A DNA stretch of 64,000 bases from Chiua virens (lineage: Eukaryota > Basidiomycota > Agaricomycetes > Boletales > Boletaceae): contig JAHNUO010000031.1 in the NCBI GenBank assembly GCA_019787685.1, positions 248,001-312,000 of the forward strand, read 5' to 3'. Below are positions 11,301-23,612 of this stretch, one piece after another. Made by a program: the position numbers and the translations under genes. The notes below the pieces were generated by a model that was not told where the DNA came from, searched no databases, and worked only from the letters and a program-made list of their open reading frames with translations. Position 1 is the stretch's first letter; each line of letters starts with the position of its first letter.

Positions 11301-12468
11301 AGCAAACCAAGCTCGGCTTCGAGTCACTGCGAGTCGTCCGGAGACAATAGCAGTAGGATATATAAAATGTCGACCTGTATCAGGGGATCCTAATTAATAG
11401 TCGTCGTCCCCGGCCCTCACAAGGGCTCACCTCGTCTGATCCGAGTCAGTCGCCACCTCGCGTACTCCTGCTGCGAAAGGTTACGAGCCCTGTGCTCTGA
11501 CCCGGAACAGACTAAAAGCCATCTACCATGAATCCACCAGCACCAGCACCATCAGCTCCACAGGCCGCGCCGCATCAAGATGGCCTGCTTATCCAGGTTT
11601 GGGAATGTCTGCTTTGTCTTGGGTACGTTCTGATGCTTCCGAGTGACACTGGGAGTCTCCAGTTGCTTCTGCTTGGTTGTCTTCCCAGCCGTTGCTGCTG
11701 TTGCCGCTACCGATTCATAACTTGCTGTATGACTTCTCTCGGGCATTCCTTGGTTCGCGTTCTTTCCAAGTTTGATCCATTGAATACTTTCAAAACATGG
11801 AATACCTGGTTTATGACCCGATTCAAGGTTGCTCTCTCCTAGTCCAAGCTCGGACAGTTACTCAGAGTTTTGGAGACGAACTTGAACATCGCAGGACAAC
11901 TCGAGTGCTACGGAAGAAAAAATCTGTACGCTCAAAAAAAGGTGTATCTTTATCTACTTGCTCTCATCAGAATTTGACCATCGCCCCAGAGACAGGTTAT
12001 GCTCTCCCTGACGCATTTGCGATCTCAGCCAAGCCATGTTCTTCAGCGGCTTCATGAATCGCCTCGTTTTTAGTTTCCCTCAGTTCGAAACGTGCACGGC
12101 CATTTGTGAGGAGCGCGTACGTCGTGGACAAACCCAACGATGGAAACGATAGCAAAGCACTCGAGCTTGTCCCGACGCGTCATCACATGCCCAATACTGC
12201 TATTTCCTCGCTCTGTAGCCTCACGTTCGCACCAGCATTCGTTTCAAATTGTTTACTCGCTCACTGTTCTTGCGCCTCGCTTTGTAGCTTTATACTACTA
12301 GCATTATACCATCCTTGTATTCTCTAGTATTAATACCGTAGGTCATCATCTAAAGTTGTAACTCCATCGAATAGGCATCACATGTTAGTCACATGACTGA
12401 ATAACATAATCACATGATGCGTGATCTCGCGCTCAAATTCCCTACGGTTTCTTACAATTGACGCGACA
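11301..12468. other. Unassigned region
   Basis: An open frame starts at 11528 (MNPPAPAPSAPQ) and other short frames cover 11797-12057, with possible splice signals, but no family is recognised. It may hold a small gene or decayed coding sequence. Confidence 0.3.
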
Positions 12469-13545
12469 ATGCTCCCCTCTGCTGTGGCCAAGCAACAAGC
12501 CAAGCTCGGCGTCTCCACAGAGGAAAGCAAGGCTCAGCGTCTAAAGCGACAACAATCTCGTTTTCGTGATCGTGGAGGGTTGGTGTTCTGCTTTGTTCAT
12601 TGTAACCTATATTGACCCGAGTACAACTTGAACAGCGCGTTCGTACAGTCCGACTCAAACCCACTTGTTGATATCCTCCTTGCGCGTACTGTCTCCGGAG
12701 AATCGCCCTCAAAAGCCCGTCCAAAGGCTGTGGCCGCAAAGCGTTCTTCGCCCCGTAAGAGTCGACAGACATCCACGCGAAAAACGGCCGCAACAACCGT
12801 TGCTGAGAAAAGTCAAACTTTACCTAGTCTGTCACTGCATTTCTGATCTATTTTCGGATTCTGAGAGTGCATATAGGGAGCTCCAAACCAAAGGCTCGGG
12901 CATCACGAAAGCGGAAAGCAAATGTTTCTCAACCTGAAGGTAAGTTCACGCGTTCTTGCGCTGAATCGAATCACGACTTGATTGATATGTTATTCATTAG
13001 ATCCGGCCACGAAGCCTGCTCCAAAGCGCCGTGGCAGGCCACCCAAGGTTCAAAAGAAAACGCCAGGTCTGTTCCTCTTTCTCACTGTCTAGTCCAAGTA
13101 AGAACAGAGTTCTACTCAACTATCGTCGAACATGCAGTGGGAGATGATAAACAGCCCCCGGTGCCAAAACCAAATAAACGCAAGAAGGAGGATAACTACG
13201 ACGATCGGCCTCGGAAAACTGTCAAAATTTCCGACACAGGGTACGTATTTCGGTATTCCTCGGAGAGCGATTCGCATTACACACGCCGGATTATTTAGTC
13301 CTCCCCACTTTTCATCCCAGAAGTTGAAGGAGAACCAATCCGACACGAAGCACAAGCGTGCGGCCAAGGCCAGCGTTCAGGACGAGCCAGATGCAACACG
13401 CCCAAAGTTGACGATAAAGCCGCCATCGCGCTCATTGGCGTCGAAAGGTCCCCCACTTGAAGTATTGGAGCGAATCAAGGCGAGTGCTGCACGACATTTG
13501 AATCGTGCTGACAGCGAACCGGACGAGTTGGACTGTCTTTCGTGA
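12469..13545 (+). CDS. Lysine-rich AT-hook protein
   Basis: Six exons are read from splice signals: 12469-12578, 12636-12811, 12877-12939, 13001-13066, 13138-13240 and 13299-13545. They give 765 nt in frame, a 254-residue protein. Exon 4 encodes KRRGRPPK, a canonical AT-hook that binds the minor groove of AT-rich DNA. The rest is rich in Lys, Arg, Ser and Pro with several basic nuclear-signal-like clusters, such as RKRKANV and NKRKKED, and an acidic C-terminal end. No enzymatic domain is seen. The donor of exon 2 (GTCAAA) is weak, but the downstream phase supports it. It converges on SET2. A nuclear chromatin-associated role is inferred from the AT-hook only. Confidence 0.75.
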
Positions 13546-14006
13546 GCAAGGACGCACACGGTGTCTCCCGCACCTCGAATCACGTCTTGAATGTCCGATG
13601 GGTTTGCTGCGTCCTTTGTTTCGCATGATCATTTCCTGCCTACCCCCGCAGTCGTGACATCCTAGCCCTTTACTCTGCCTACAATGTTCTGGAATTGCTC
13701 AACGGGATTTGACATCCCTGGACAACGTCTCCGAGTCAACACTGGCCGCGAAGATTTGAACTTGTTCCTGCATTTTGTGATGCTATCTATTGCTTTATTT
13801 TAATCTTGTGCTATATTGTACTCGGCAAGTGACTTGATCCGATTGCCAGTAATGCATAACATAGGTTGCGTACACCATAAACGAAACTCCTCGCAATGGG
13901 AGGAAAATGTTAAAATTTACAGAACAAAAGTAACAAAGGTACTATGTAGCGATAGCCTTACAATAAATAGCAACACGAACAGTCCATGAACACGAGTATA
14001 AACAAG
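13546..14006. other. Convergent 3' intergenic
   Basis: This lies between the stops of the AT-hook gene (+) and SET2 (-). It contains AT-rich stretches suited to polyadenylation on both sides. No gene is seen. Confidence 0.5.
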
Positions 14007-17000
14007 CTAAGTAGGCACCCCGTCCAGTCCAGGATCCACCACCCTAATCGTATCTGGATCCCACCCTGACTCCTCGCTCCGATGCTTCAATCGCGGGTCC
14101 ACCGTCTGCTGGTGTTGTGGCGGCGTGATCGGCGTCACGCTCACCGACGCAGGTGGGTGGACGTGTGAAGACACACCTTCCATCGGGGACGGATCGTGAT
14201 CGGGTTCGTCGGACGAATGCCGTAGGTCCATGTCCGCATCCGCATCATCGCCGTCATGACCGTGATCGCCGTCCTCGCTGTCGGATCCGAGATCCATCGC
14301 CTGTTCGACGGACATGACCATCTCCACGTCTTCTTCCCTCTCCCCATCCGACCCGTCCCGGTGTGCAACCGGCGACGGCAGGGACCCCGAGGGTGCATGC
14401 TCACGTTTCCGCCGATCTCGGTCCTTGTGGGGGTGTGATGATGACGCGCTGCCGTGTTTGGACGTTGATTTCTCAAGTTTGCGGAGGACTTTGGCGATGT
14501 ATTCCTTGGCAAACTTTTTTATCTTGGCCGCTTTCTCGTCCGAGAGGGAGTCCAGACGACCCTCTTTATAAGAAGTCGACTTTTTCTCTTTTTCGGCAAT
14601 CACGTGGGTCAACTGGGCAACCCGCCAAGGGTTCATACACGTAAGAAAGAGGCGAGGTAAAGGAACAAGGAAGCAACGTACCTCCTTGGCATACTTCTTG
14701 AACGAGTCCGTCTCCAGCTTCCCTGCGTACTTGCTCATACACTTGACCACCACCGCACCCACGAGCTTGAGCAATCTCTTCTCCTTATTAGCCTCTTTCT
14801 CTTCCTTGGACTGTGTCTTTTTCGGTGCCTTGGGTTTCCTCTTCACTACTTCAGGTGGTGGTTGGATTGTGGCGGTGGTGGCAGCGGCGGCAGCGGCAGC
14901 AACAGCAGCGAGTCGCGCAGCCTCGGCCTCGGCTGCAGCGTTCGCGGCAGCGATAATATCGGCAACCTCACTCTTCCTGGCTCGGTGGCCGTCAAGTACG
15001 TTGCGCGCGGACAGAGGTACTTGCAGCTGTGGTTGCTGCGGAATGAACCCCAGTTGTATCACAGACCTTGGTACAGGCTTGTATAGGACATCGTCTCCTT
15101 CCCGGCGCGATTTCTTCAGGGGTCGGTTGTCATCGTGTGGCGGGAGGAGCAAGGTGGGCGACTCTGCCGTCTCTTCCTCGCCATTCTAGGGATAATGAAC
15201 ATATCAAGGTGAGTATTCGACTACAGCATCAAGAGAACACGACATACGGCCTTAAGACGCTTTGGTATACGGTAAGCCACTTCGAGGGAATCCCAGTATT
15301 CAAGAAGCTGTCTAACGTTAGTATATATAACTCCTTCATGGACGACTGAACAGACCTTGAGTGCCAGGGATCTCATTCCCTCGTGCTCCGACTGGGCACA
15401 GATCTGGACTGGATCCCTGATCTTCGAATCGTCGACCTTGTTACGTTGAATGAGGGGCCACTTAACCATGGCTTCTAGGGCCTTTGGAGAAAGTCATGAA
15501 TAAATGAGATGAAACCAGAAAAGACGAAAGACACACCAGAATGGTAACTTCTACATCCTTTGCATGATCTTGGAGTATGTTGTTCATCAGACTAAACCCA
15601 CGTAGCCGCATGATTTGACGCAGCGCAGCATCGTTCTCAGTGATCTGTTTGTCACCCAATCAGTTGATCGGCTCAAATTGAATACTGATGAGGCAGCGCA
15701 CCTTTATTCGAGTGAGGAGTTTGGAAAGGACCTTCTTGCTCTGCGTCTGTCGGATCGCCTGCACGACCTTTGGAATATCTTTCTCGACAAGAGGCTTGAG
15801 TTCAGGCTGTGAAAAGGTGTTGAAAATGAGACATAAATCAAAGATCAAAACGTGGGAATGTACCGTATAATCCTCGTCGAGCTTCTTGCCTTTTCTTTTC
15901 TTGCTGCCCTTGAGGCCGAGTTGCTCCACCTCGTCGATGATTCCAAGAGCTAAGCAAAAAAGATGTGGTTTGGGTGGCTGATCTGATAAAAGAGACATAC
16001 CATCAAGAAACAGGTCAGCCATGCCGTCGATGTCTGTCTGAGTCTTGCCACCGAGGAAGCCCACGCAATTCGGTTCTCCACAGTAACAAGGTTGTGCATC
16101 GTGTCTGTAGTCATTCGGCCTCAGAATAAAGAATGTCGACAAGGAATTATGGACGTACCCGTATCGGTCCACGTTATAATTGAAGGTCAATTCTTCATCC
16201 TTCTTAATAGCCCGGCTTGCGAAGATTCCCATCCGAACACGTTCGCCTACTTGCCATTTGGCAACGTAACAGTTTGGGCTGCAGCTGTGATTTGCGAACC
16301 GACCGATGCCACCTCTTTTAGTCGCATCGATATACTAAACAAGGAAGCAGATAAGGTGGACGACCTGCAAAGAAAGGAAATAGGAACTCGCCTCGTCCTT
16401 CTGCAACATCATGAAGTAGAAGTGTTTGATTCCTTCTTCGGCATACTCTCGCATGCGTTTCATAAACGATGGATGTGAGACCACATCGCCGATGTACTCG
16501 TAGATGAATGTATCACTGTTATGTTCGGTAAACGATGTCTGGAGAGCTGACTACGATGGGGACATACTTTGGAATATCAGAGGCAGCTCGTAACCCAAAT
16601 CCCTTCTTCTCCGTCAACACGATTTCGATGTCGGCATATTCCTTGCGCTGAAACCTGAATATACAGAATGTTGTGGAAAGAGGTCGTGATGAGCACCATA
16701 TCAGTGGCCAAGAGGCACAAAGGATGAACCCACCGTTGGTTCTGGCAGTGGGATCGACAGCGACAGTCGTCTGGTAGACACTCCACCTGTGTGAGCCGAT
16801 TGATACAATCCGAGCCCTGCCCGCACGCATCCGATGGGTCATCCACACCTGCGACGGCAGAAAGGCGCCCACGTCACCAAAAAGCGAAAAAGTTACTACG
16901 TATTCGAGACTACGACTAAGAGGAGACCACGAAACTGACCATGCTCGTAAACGCAGTCACAGGTCATGCTCTCCAGAGCCTCTCGTGAGCGTCCGAGTGT

Positions 17001-17333
17001 GTTGTACTGATAGTGATTTTGGGGGAGCTCGATAAAGATGGCCCGGGCCTGCTCCTCTGCGCGGGGAAGGTCGCCGATGAGCTGTGGACCTGTGCGTTTG
17101 GGCTTGCCATTTACTGGTGCTGGCGTGCTTGATTCCGACTTTTCTCGCTTGAGTAGAGGGGGTGGTGAAGGCTCTGTCTTGACGGAGGGGGTCTCGGGTG
17201 GGGGTTTGACGTCGTCGACGTCTTCTGGTTTCGGTAGACGGTCTTCTAAGCCATGTTCGTCTTCTTGTTTGATATGGTGGGTTAGTACTGGGGTGAGAGA
17301 TGGACTCTGACGCTTCGAGGGGGGTTCGGACAT
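14007..17333 (-). CDS. SET2: Histone H3K36 methyltransferase Set2
   Basis: A spliced gene of about 860 residues. A charged, Pro-rich N-terminus is followed by the AWS Cys cluster (CDCVYEHG ... CQNQ, about residues 125-170), the SET domain with YIDATKRGGIGRFANHSCSP (about 241-260) and FNYNVDRYG (291-299), and post-SET CYCGEPNCVGF (about 305-315). Next come a TFIIS-N-like helical region (about 370-490), a coiled Lys-rich segment and an SRI-type domain (KCMSKYAGKLETDSFKKYAKE across an intron, then LTHVIAEKEKK). An acidic tail ends the protein. This order defines Set2, which binds phosphorylated RNA polymerase II through SRI and methylates H3K36 during elongation. Early exons are 17333-16940, 16848-16734, 16654-16568, 16515-16392 and 16334 onwards. 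The fourth intron has a GC donor (16391-16390). The gene appears intact. Confidence 0.95.
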
Positions 17334-17548
17334 GGTGGCAAAGGAAGGAGTGCACCGTGCTGGTCAGTGTGCGGGGTCAACGACAAAATGAGTAACTCGA
17401 CGGCGACGCTGTCGACGACGGTGTCAGCATTGACGAGGACGTGTAAGTGGAGTGGTGAAAGACAGACCTTGTTCTTGTGAGACCACTACGTCCGAGTTGT
17501 ACAAGTCGGGTCTGGCGACTCAACGTCAAACCAAACCTTGCTAGCGCA
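17334..17548. promoter_or_regulatory. Divergent SET2/RPA49 promoter region
   Basis: Only 215 bp separate the SET2 start (minus) and the RPA49 start (plus), so both promoters must share it. No obvious TATA box is visible. Confidence 0.6.
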
Positions 17549-19156
17549 ATGGCGCCCGCGTCGACTTCAAAAAAGCGAAAGCGCGACGACGACCAACAAA
17601 AAATCTCGTTGGCGCTGTCTGACCAGCCAAAATCGCAGCTGGGTCCTGTCCTGGGTGAGTACAATTTATACACTTGCTCGTGGTCGTGCACAATTAAAAG
17701 TAGTCCGTCGCCACCACAGTCAATTTTCCTGCCATCAAAGCACCCAAGTCCACCTCCTTTGACTGTTACCAGACCGAAAAGGTCCCTGTCAATGAGGACA
17801 CCCACTTCGCGGACCTGCCCACCTTGATCGCTGGAGAGACCGATGTGGTCGACTTTTTCTCCTCTACAGAAAGTCGTCGTACATCCTTCGGGTCCCGGTG
17901 CGTCCCCAACGGATTCACACTACTTTGTTCACCGGTGTGCGCTTAGATATCTCGTTGCGGTGCATAACAAGCGCACCAAGACCACGACGCTTCGTGAGGC
18001 TCCCCTCCACATCCTCTCACACCAAGTCAAGGCCCTCAAGTCTCTCAAGCCCGCCCCCGTCTCCACATTCCAACGCCTCGAAGGCCGTGCTGCCCTGGGC
18101 GATACTTTCGGTACCAAAAAGGCCAAGCAAGCCATCAGGGCCCAAGAACGAAACAAGGTGGATGTATCCGCCATGGAGGCGGTTGCAGATCACTTGCAGG
18201 ATATCATCCAACGGAATACGCAAGCTTTGCCTTCCAAAGGTACATTCCTGTCTCTTGCATTGCGAGGATGACGGTGATCGTGACATATCTGACAGAGGAA
18301 GCGCGAGCAATGGCTGACGGTGCACGCTTGGTACCTCCATACAACTCGGATGCAGAGACGCCATCGGAAATCTACCCATTGCACAACGTCATTCCAGAAG
18401 CAGAATGGAAGACCCTGTCACCCTCGGCGATCATCCAGGCTAGCACGAGTAAGGAGCGAACCGCTCTCCTTACATATCAGCGGTCAAAGTGGATCAATCA
18501 ACACCTAGATCTCGTTTGTGCTTCCCCTTCTCCCAGTAAGACGCACGCGTAAGTTATCGAGTTCCTTGTCCCTATTTCGGAGACTAACACTTGCACCGTG
18601 ACCAGCAAAATTCTGATGTACATCTCAATCATGATGTCCTTCCGAAACTTGACCATTCGTGAATTCAAAAAGCCAGACGTTTACGAGAAACTCTCCGCTG
18701 CTCCATCTATCATTATCGATGGTCTCATGTCGAGGTTCACGGAGACGCCGAGAGGGTCGACAAAGTGAGTCTTCCCCACTGAGGGTTCACTCGTTAGACC
18801 TTGCTCACCCTCACCATTTAGACCGCAATCGACATCTCAAACTGAGACGCTATTACTCACGCACATGTTTTCACTATGTCTTCGTGTCGACGACTACGCG
18901 ACAGACACGACCCTTGTTGCGAGCGATCTGAGTCAAAAACTCGCCTTGTTCGTCCCTCTTTTCTTCTCGTAGAAATTAAACTTATTCTTCCGTTAGAATC
19001 AACACGCTATTCAAGTTAATGGGTTGTAAGATCAACAAGTTGACCGTGCATGACCTTAAGCGACTCGGTCTTCCTGATAGTGCTGGAGAGGCGAAGAGAG
19101 CTGTGCTCAAGACCCCGCTGGAATTCCCGAAGCCGCGGGTGAAACGAAATCGCTAG
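17549..19156 (+). CDS. RPA49: RNA polymerase I subunit A49
   Basis: The N-terminus MAPASTSKKRKRDDD is basic and nuclear-signal-like. After an intron, VNFPAIKAPKSTSFDCYQ and then YLVAVHNKRTKTTTLREAP with HILSHQVKALKSLKP match the A49 dimerisation module that pairs with A34.5. The C-terminal part (AKILMYISIMMSFRNLTIRE, then LFKLMGCKINKLTVHDLKRL) matches the A49 tandem winged helix. A49 promotes initiation and elongation of rRNA transcription in the nucleolus. At least five short introns are needed and keep the frame. It ends LEFPKPRVKRNR-stop at 19156. No damage is seen. Confidence 0.9.
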
Positions 19157-19645
19157 GAATGGTGGGTATCTTTGTCCAGAGGAGACGGGTGACTACATGT
19201 ATGAATACATACTATTATCGCCTTCAACTATCACTGTTGATCATGTGAATGACTTCATGGACAATAATATATGGCTGAGAACGATCAGATCCGAGGCCTT
19301 TATTTCCTCCAATCAGCCATTGGCGGATCGTCAAAAGCCACGAGACACTTCCCCACCAGGAGCTCATATGACTGATCATCGATCGTCGATGAACACGAGG
19401 CGACGCGTATAAATATCTGAGCCTTTTCACCTCCAGGATACCCTGCAACCATCACGCAGGAGAGTTTGTTAGGAGAGAAACGGACACCGTTACACGAGTC
19501 GGATTCTCCCCGATAAACTTATCCCGCAAATGTCTTCTTACATGTTATCGATTTGCTGCTTTCCAGATGCCGATTCGTAAAGCATTTCTCGGTATATAGA
19601 GGTGCTATCACTACATTGCTTCACTCGTCTAACGACGCCAATCGC
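19157..19645. other. Intergenic
   Basis: About 490 bp between RPA49 and the HET relic. Only short open frames without resemblance are present. Confidence 0.5.
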
Positions 19646-21400
19646 TCAGACGAGCTCGATATCCACCAACTCAAGTTTCAACGGTTCCGCTCCCAGAAAT
19701 TGAGAATAGTGAACATCGTTCAACACGAGCGGGTGGCCCACGCCGGGCGGGAGTAACCCCCGCCACGTCCTCACCACCTGCCCAGCCATGATCCCATGCA
19801 CATAACACTCCCCCACGAGCGTATACCGCCCATCTTCCTTCGGGCGCACCACCATCGGCACATCCGCGCCAAACAACACGACGATCCGATCGTCCATCTG
19901 AGCAGCACCAGGACCGACCCCAAAATACCCCTCGTCATGAAAATAAACTTGCGCCCGTTGCACACGTCCGAGACCAGATCCTGAAAGCGCATCCACGACC
20001 CCCCCGCGGCGGAACGACAGAGCGCGCGATGGTACTGCGCGTCGAACGCGGTGCAGTTGTCCGGATCGAAACCCGATTCGAATATCCGGAACCAATACGA
20101 CGCGAAGTCGGCGTCGAAGGTGCCGAGGGAACTGGCCCCTGCCGTGAGTGCGGCGATGAAAGCCTTCTTCATCGGGTCACCGCTCGGATAGGACGCGTCC
20201 GTGGTATCCAGTTTCCCTGCGCTCCATATCAGACGGACAGGATTGTCATCCAGGCGGTCGCTCTCCGTGAGGTCAAACTCGGGGGCGTGGAGGGGGAGCG
20301 TGTGAGAGCAGATGCTGTCGAAAAAGATGCCACGAACGGTGAGGCTGTTCGACGCGCTGTCCATAGGCACGGGTTCGGGGGGAAAGTCGTTATTCCCACT
20401 GGCCGAATGATCGCTCGTAAAACGACCAAGTACGCGGCTGCCGTAGTACTTGTCGAACCTCGGCACCCACGAGGGGAAGTCGGGGTCTATCGTAGCAGCA
20501 TTTGAGTCATGTTGAACCGCGCACAAAATATCGATGCTTTGGCCCTTTTGGATCAGCTTGACTGCGGCTTCTCGGTAGACATCCAGGGTGGATTTTCTGT
20601 AATCTGGTTCGATGAAGGATTTGCCAGAATTAGAACGAGCGAGCGAGTGCTCGAGAAAGGCGTAGATTTTGTCGCGTGGGTCTGTTGCTTGGAAAAGCCG
20701 CGCGTTATCGATAAGATGAGTAAAGTTGCGAAAGCGAACCTCGGGTGAGAACATCGTGTACAGATGGTGGACCATGTCAACCATTTGCTTCACTTGAAGG
20801 GGCACGAGATGCTCTCGGAAAAACCGCAATAAGATGAGAGCCGCTTTGCCAATGTAATGAACTTGGACCTTTTGGTCTCCGAACATGGCGATGGCCGTGC
20901 TCGCTAGACCGAATTCCTGAATGACCCACGTGCGTGAAAACCATGGCTTTCCGAAAAGTCGCAAGAGGCTTTTGAAAGGGTTCCGTTCCTTTCGAGATGG
21001 AGAGTCCCTGAGGATAAACACCTGTCCTTCCCACCTTGACATGTCTCCCACCCCGCCGAAGTGGTCCACCATATCACGCACAAAGGACAATATTTCCTTC
21101 TCATCGCCCTCTTCATCGTCACCGAGTGATATCATCGCCGTAGCCTCGCGGAAAATGTCATCAGCGTCACCTGATTGCTCCGTTCTTCGACGTCTTGTTG
21201 GTTGATGCAGATTCTATCTGCCCAGAGCAACAGAGAGCCTTGGTCGCCACGTATTTTAACGAGCGCTTCGTGGGCCCGCACATGTGATGGTTTTGCCCTG
21301 GAGCAAGAGATCACCCCAGACGTAAGAGATGGCGACGTACTCTGGAGCATTGTCTAAGCCATATTCCTCCAGCGAAGACTATTGGGTCATGTGGGTGCCC
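19646..21400 (-). pseudogene. Heterokaryon-incompatibility (HET) domain gene, broken
   Basis: HET landmarks appear in order: EYVAISYVWGD near 21330, HEALVKIRGDQGSLLLWAD with ICINQQDVEERSNQ near 21180-21270, DIFREATAMISLGDD near 21130, WFSRTWVIQEFGLAS near 20900, then NARLFQATDPRDKIYAFL near 20650, and a C-terminal stretch with DEGYFGVGPGAAQMDDRIV near 19910. They do not share one frame. About ten residues normally between YVWGD and HEALV are missing, the frame shifts at about 21150, and again at about 19940. HET proteins trigger cell death after fusion of unlike hyphae. With several independent lesions this copy is probably inactive unless the assembly is faulty here. Confidence 0.8.
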
Positions 21401-21643
21401 GGCTGAAGCGGAATGAGCGAAAGTTGGTGAGTGGCCTGTAAACAGACGAAGTGATGTTCCAATCGGAAGTAGGATAAAATCACAACAGGTAATGTGAATG
21501 ATACTGTGATCGTCAGTTGACTTCCATGGTATTATTCCAGTAGTTGTTATCATCCTTAGTACTTGGTTCGGATGAATACGGAATTGGACGCGTCGTGTCA
21601 ACTCCGCTCTTGCCGCAAAACTTAAACCTGAACAACTCAAGCC

Positions 21644-23112
21644 ATGCTAGCAGCTCGAGCGTCGACCGCCAAACGTTTGGCACGTTCATTTGCTACCGTC
21701 GTCGACTCTAAGGCCTCTGGTATCAAAGTCGCAGCCATCGACAATGGTCAGCCAACAACCGCTGTCACCTTCCTCGTTAAAGCCGGCAGCCGCTACGAAC
21801 CAGGTCCAGGTGTTGCTCATGCCTTGAAAAACTTTGCTTTCAAGGTTTGTTTAGTTTTTACTTCGTTAACCTCAGGAGGTTTACCAATAACCTTCCATAA
21901 TAGAGTACGGCGAACCGGTCGACGCTTGGTACTGTACGTGAAAGCGATCTCTACGGCGGTGTTCTCTCCACCAGCCTATCACGCGAGTATCTTGCATTCA
22001 CCTCCGAGTTCCTTCGCGGGGACGAGTTCGTGCTTTGCTAGTCCCACAAGAATGTTTGGCGCTCACCCATTTTTAGGTCCTTCTTCACGTCTATGTTGAC
22101 CTCGGTGCTTACCACTCCTAAATTCCTTCCTCACGAGTACACGGAATATGTCCTCCCTGTTGTCCACGATGAGGCTGCCGTTGCTTCTCGGTCACCGGGT
22201 ACCATTGCCGTCGAGGCTGCACATGCCCTCGCCTTCCGCACGGGTCTTGGTGCATCCCTGTTCGCTGGTCCTCATACCCCTGTTTCCCTCGAATCCGTCA
22301 AGTCCTTCGCGAAAGAGGCTTTCACTTCGGGCAACGTCGCCGTCGTCGGCACCGGTATCGACTCGACGCGTCTTGCGGAACTTGTAGACAAGGCCCTCGC
22401 AGATGCCGCCCTCCCTACAAGCTCTCCCATCACTGCCGCGCCTTCGAAATACTTTGGCGGCTCCACACGAATCGATTCGCACGAGGGTCCCCAAACCATA
22501 TTCATTGGCTTCGGTACCACGACACCTTCACCAGTGTTCCCTGTTCTCTGTGCACACATTGCACCGACCCAGTCCCTTAAGTGGCCTTCTGCTCCACGGC
22601 CATCAGCAGCGGTCACCTCGGTCCATCTTCCTTATTCCGATGCCCTCTTAACTGGTGTTCTGGTTCAAGGTGCTGACGCGAGGAGTGTCACGGAAGCTGC
22701 CAAAGCTGTCGTTGAAAAACTGAAAAAGCCGCTGAACCCAGATGAACTCAAGACCGCTGTTGCCCGTGCCAAATTCGCTGTGGCCGCAGCTACTGAGGGT
22801 CGGGATGGTCTCGTGGAGGCCATCGGCGGCAAGGTGGGTTACCCGGGGTCGGCTGTCAGAATACACGGTCTGACGATTTTGTGTTAGATTTTCTCGAATG
22901 CGAATGCCTCAATCGAGAGCACATTGGCTGCGCTGGACAAGGTAGATGGAACTGCCATCTCGAAGGTGAGTGCCTTCCTAGATACCTGTGTCCACTTTTC
23001 TCAATCTCTTTTCGTAACTTAGGCCGTCTCCGAGCTCGCGGCGGCTACACCGACTTATGTCGTTGTTGGCGATGTCAAGACATTGCCCTACGCCGATGAG
23101 ATTGGGCTTTGA
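21644..23112 (+). CDS. QCR2: Ubiquinol-cytochrome c reductase core protein 2
   Basis: Five exons (21644-21844, 21904-22025, 22077-22833, 22888-22965, 23023-23112) give 1248 nt and 415 residues. The N-terminus MLAARASTAKRLARSFATV is a mitochondrial presequence: basic, Ser/Ala-rich, no acidic residue. VTFLVKAGSRYEPGPGVAHA with LKNFAF and LSREYLAFTSEFLRGDE are typical of M16-family peptidase-like core 2; the zinc-binding HxxEH motif is absent, as expected for this non-catalytic subunit. It forms part of the matrix side of respiratory complex III. The frame is intact through all introns. The length fits the family. Confidence 0.93.
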
Positions 23113-23612
23113 TTTTCGTATTTGTCACTGATCAGGGTATACCTATCGGGTCGATGTAATGACAATAGATAGAGTCATCGAAAAAGCCGGCTTCCCCTGT
23201 TTTCTGAAGGTCAACCATCTCTACTATAATGCACCGGGAAATTATTCGCCATGAAGATGTGACCATAGTTCAGTCGGCAAGAACAAGCCTCGTTATGAGT
23301 CTGAGTTGTTCTACGACAAGAAATGAACATCGCGGGGCTAAATTCAACCGGCGCTGGATGAGCATGAACAATTGCCAGTGACCAGAGTCTTCTACACTTT
23401 GTTTGCCACAACCACATTTATCCTTCTCGTCCCACTTTCCTTGCTAGTGAGATTACCGCCGTGTTCAGTGGCACAAACCCAGCTTGTATAGATTCCTGTA
23501 TGCAACCCCAAGCTTCCAGAGAGATTGTTTCTTACGTTTGTGAACTGTTCAGACTAGCCTCCATATCTCATCCACCGGAAGACAAGAGCTCTCCTTCACT
23601 GCACGAAAAATC
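23113..23612. other. Intergenic
   Basis: A 500-bp gap between QCR2 and the F-box/LRR-like gene, both on the plus strand. No gene is recognised; the 3' untranslated region of QCR2 and the downstream promoter are expected here. Confidence 0.5.
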
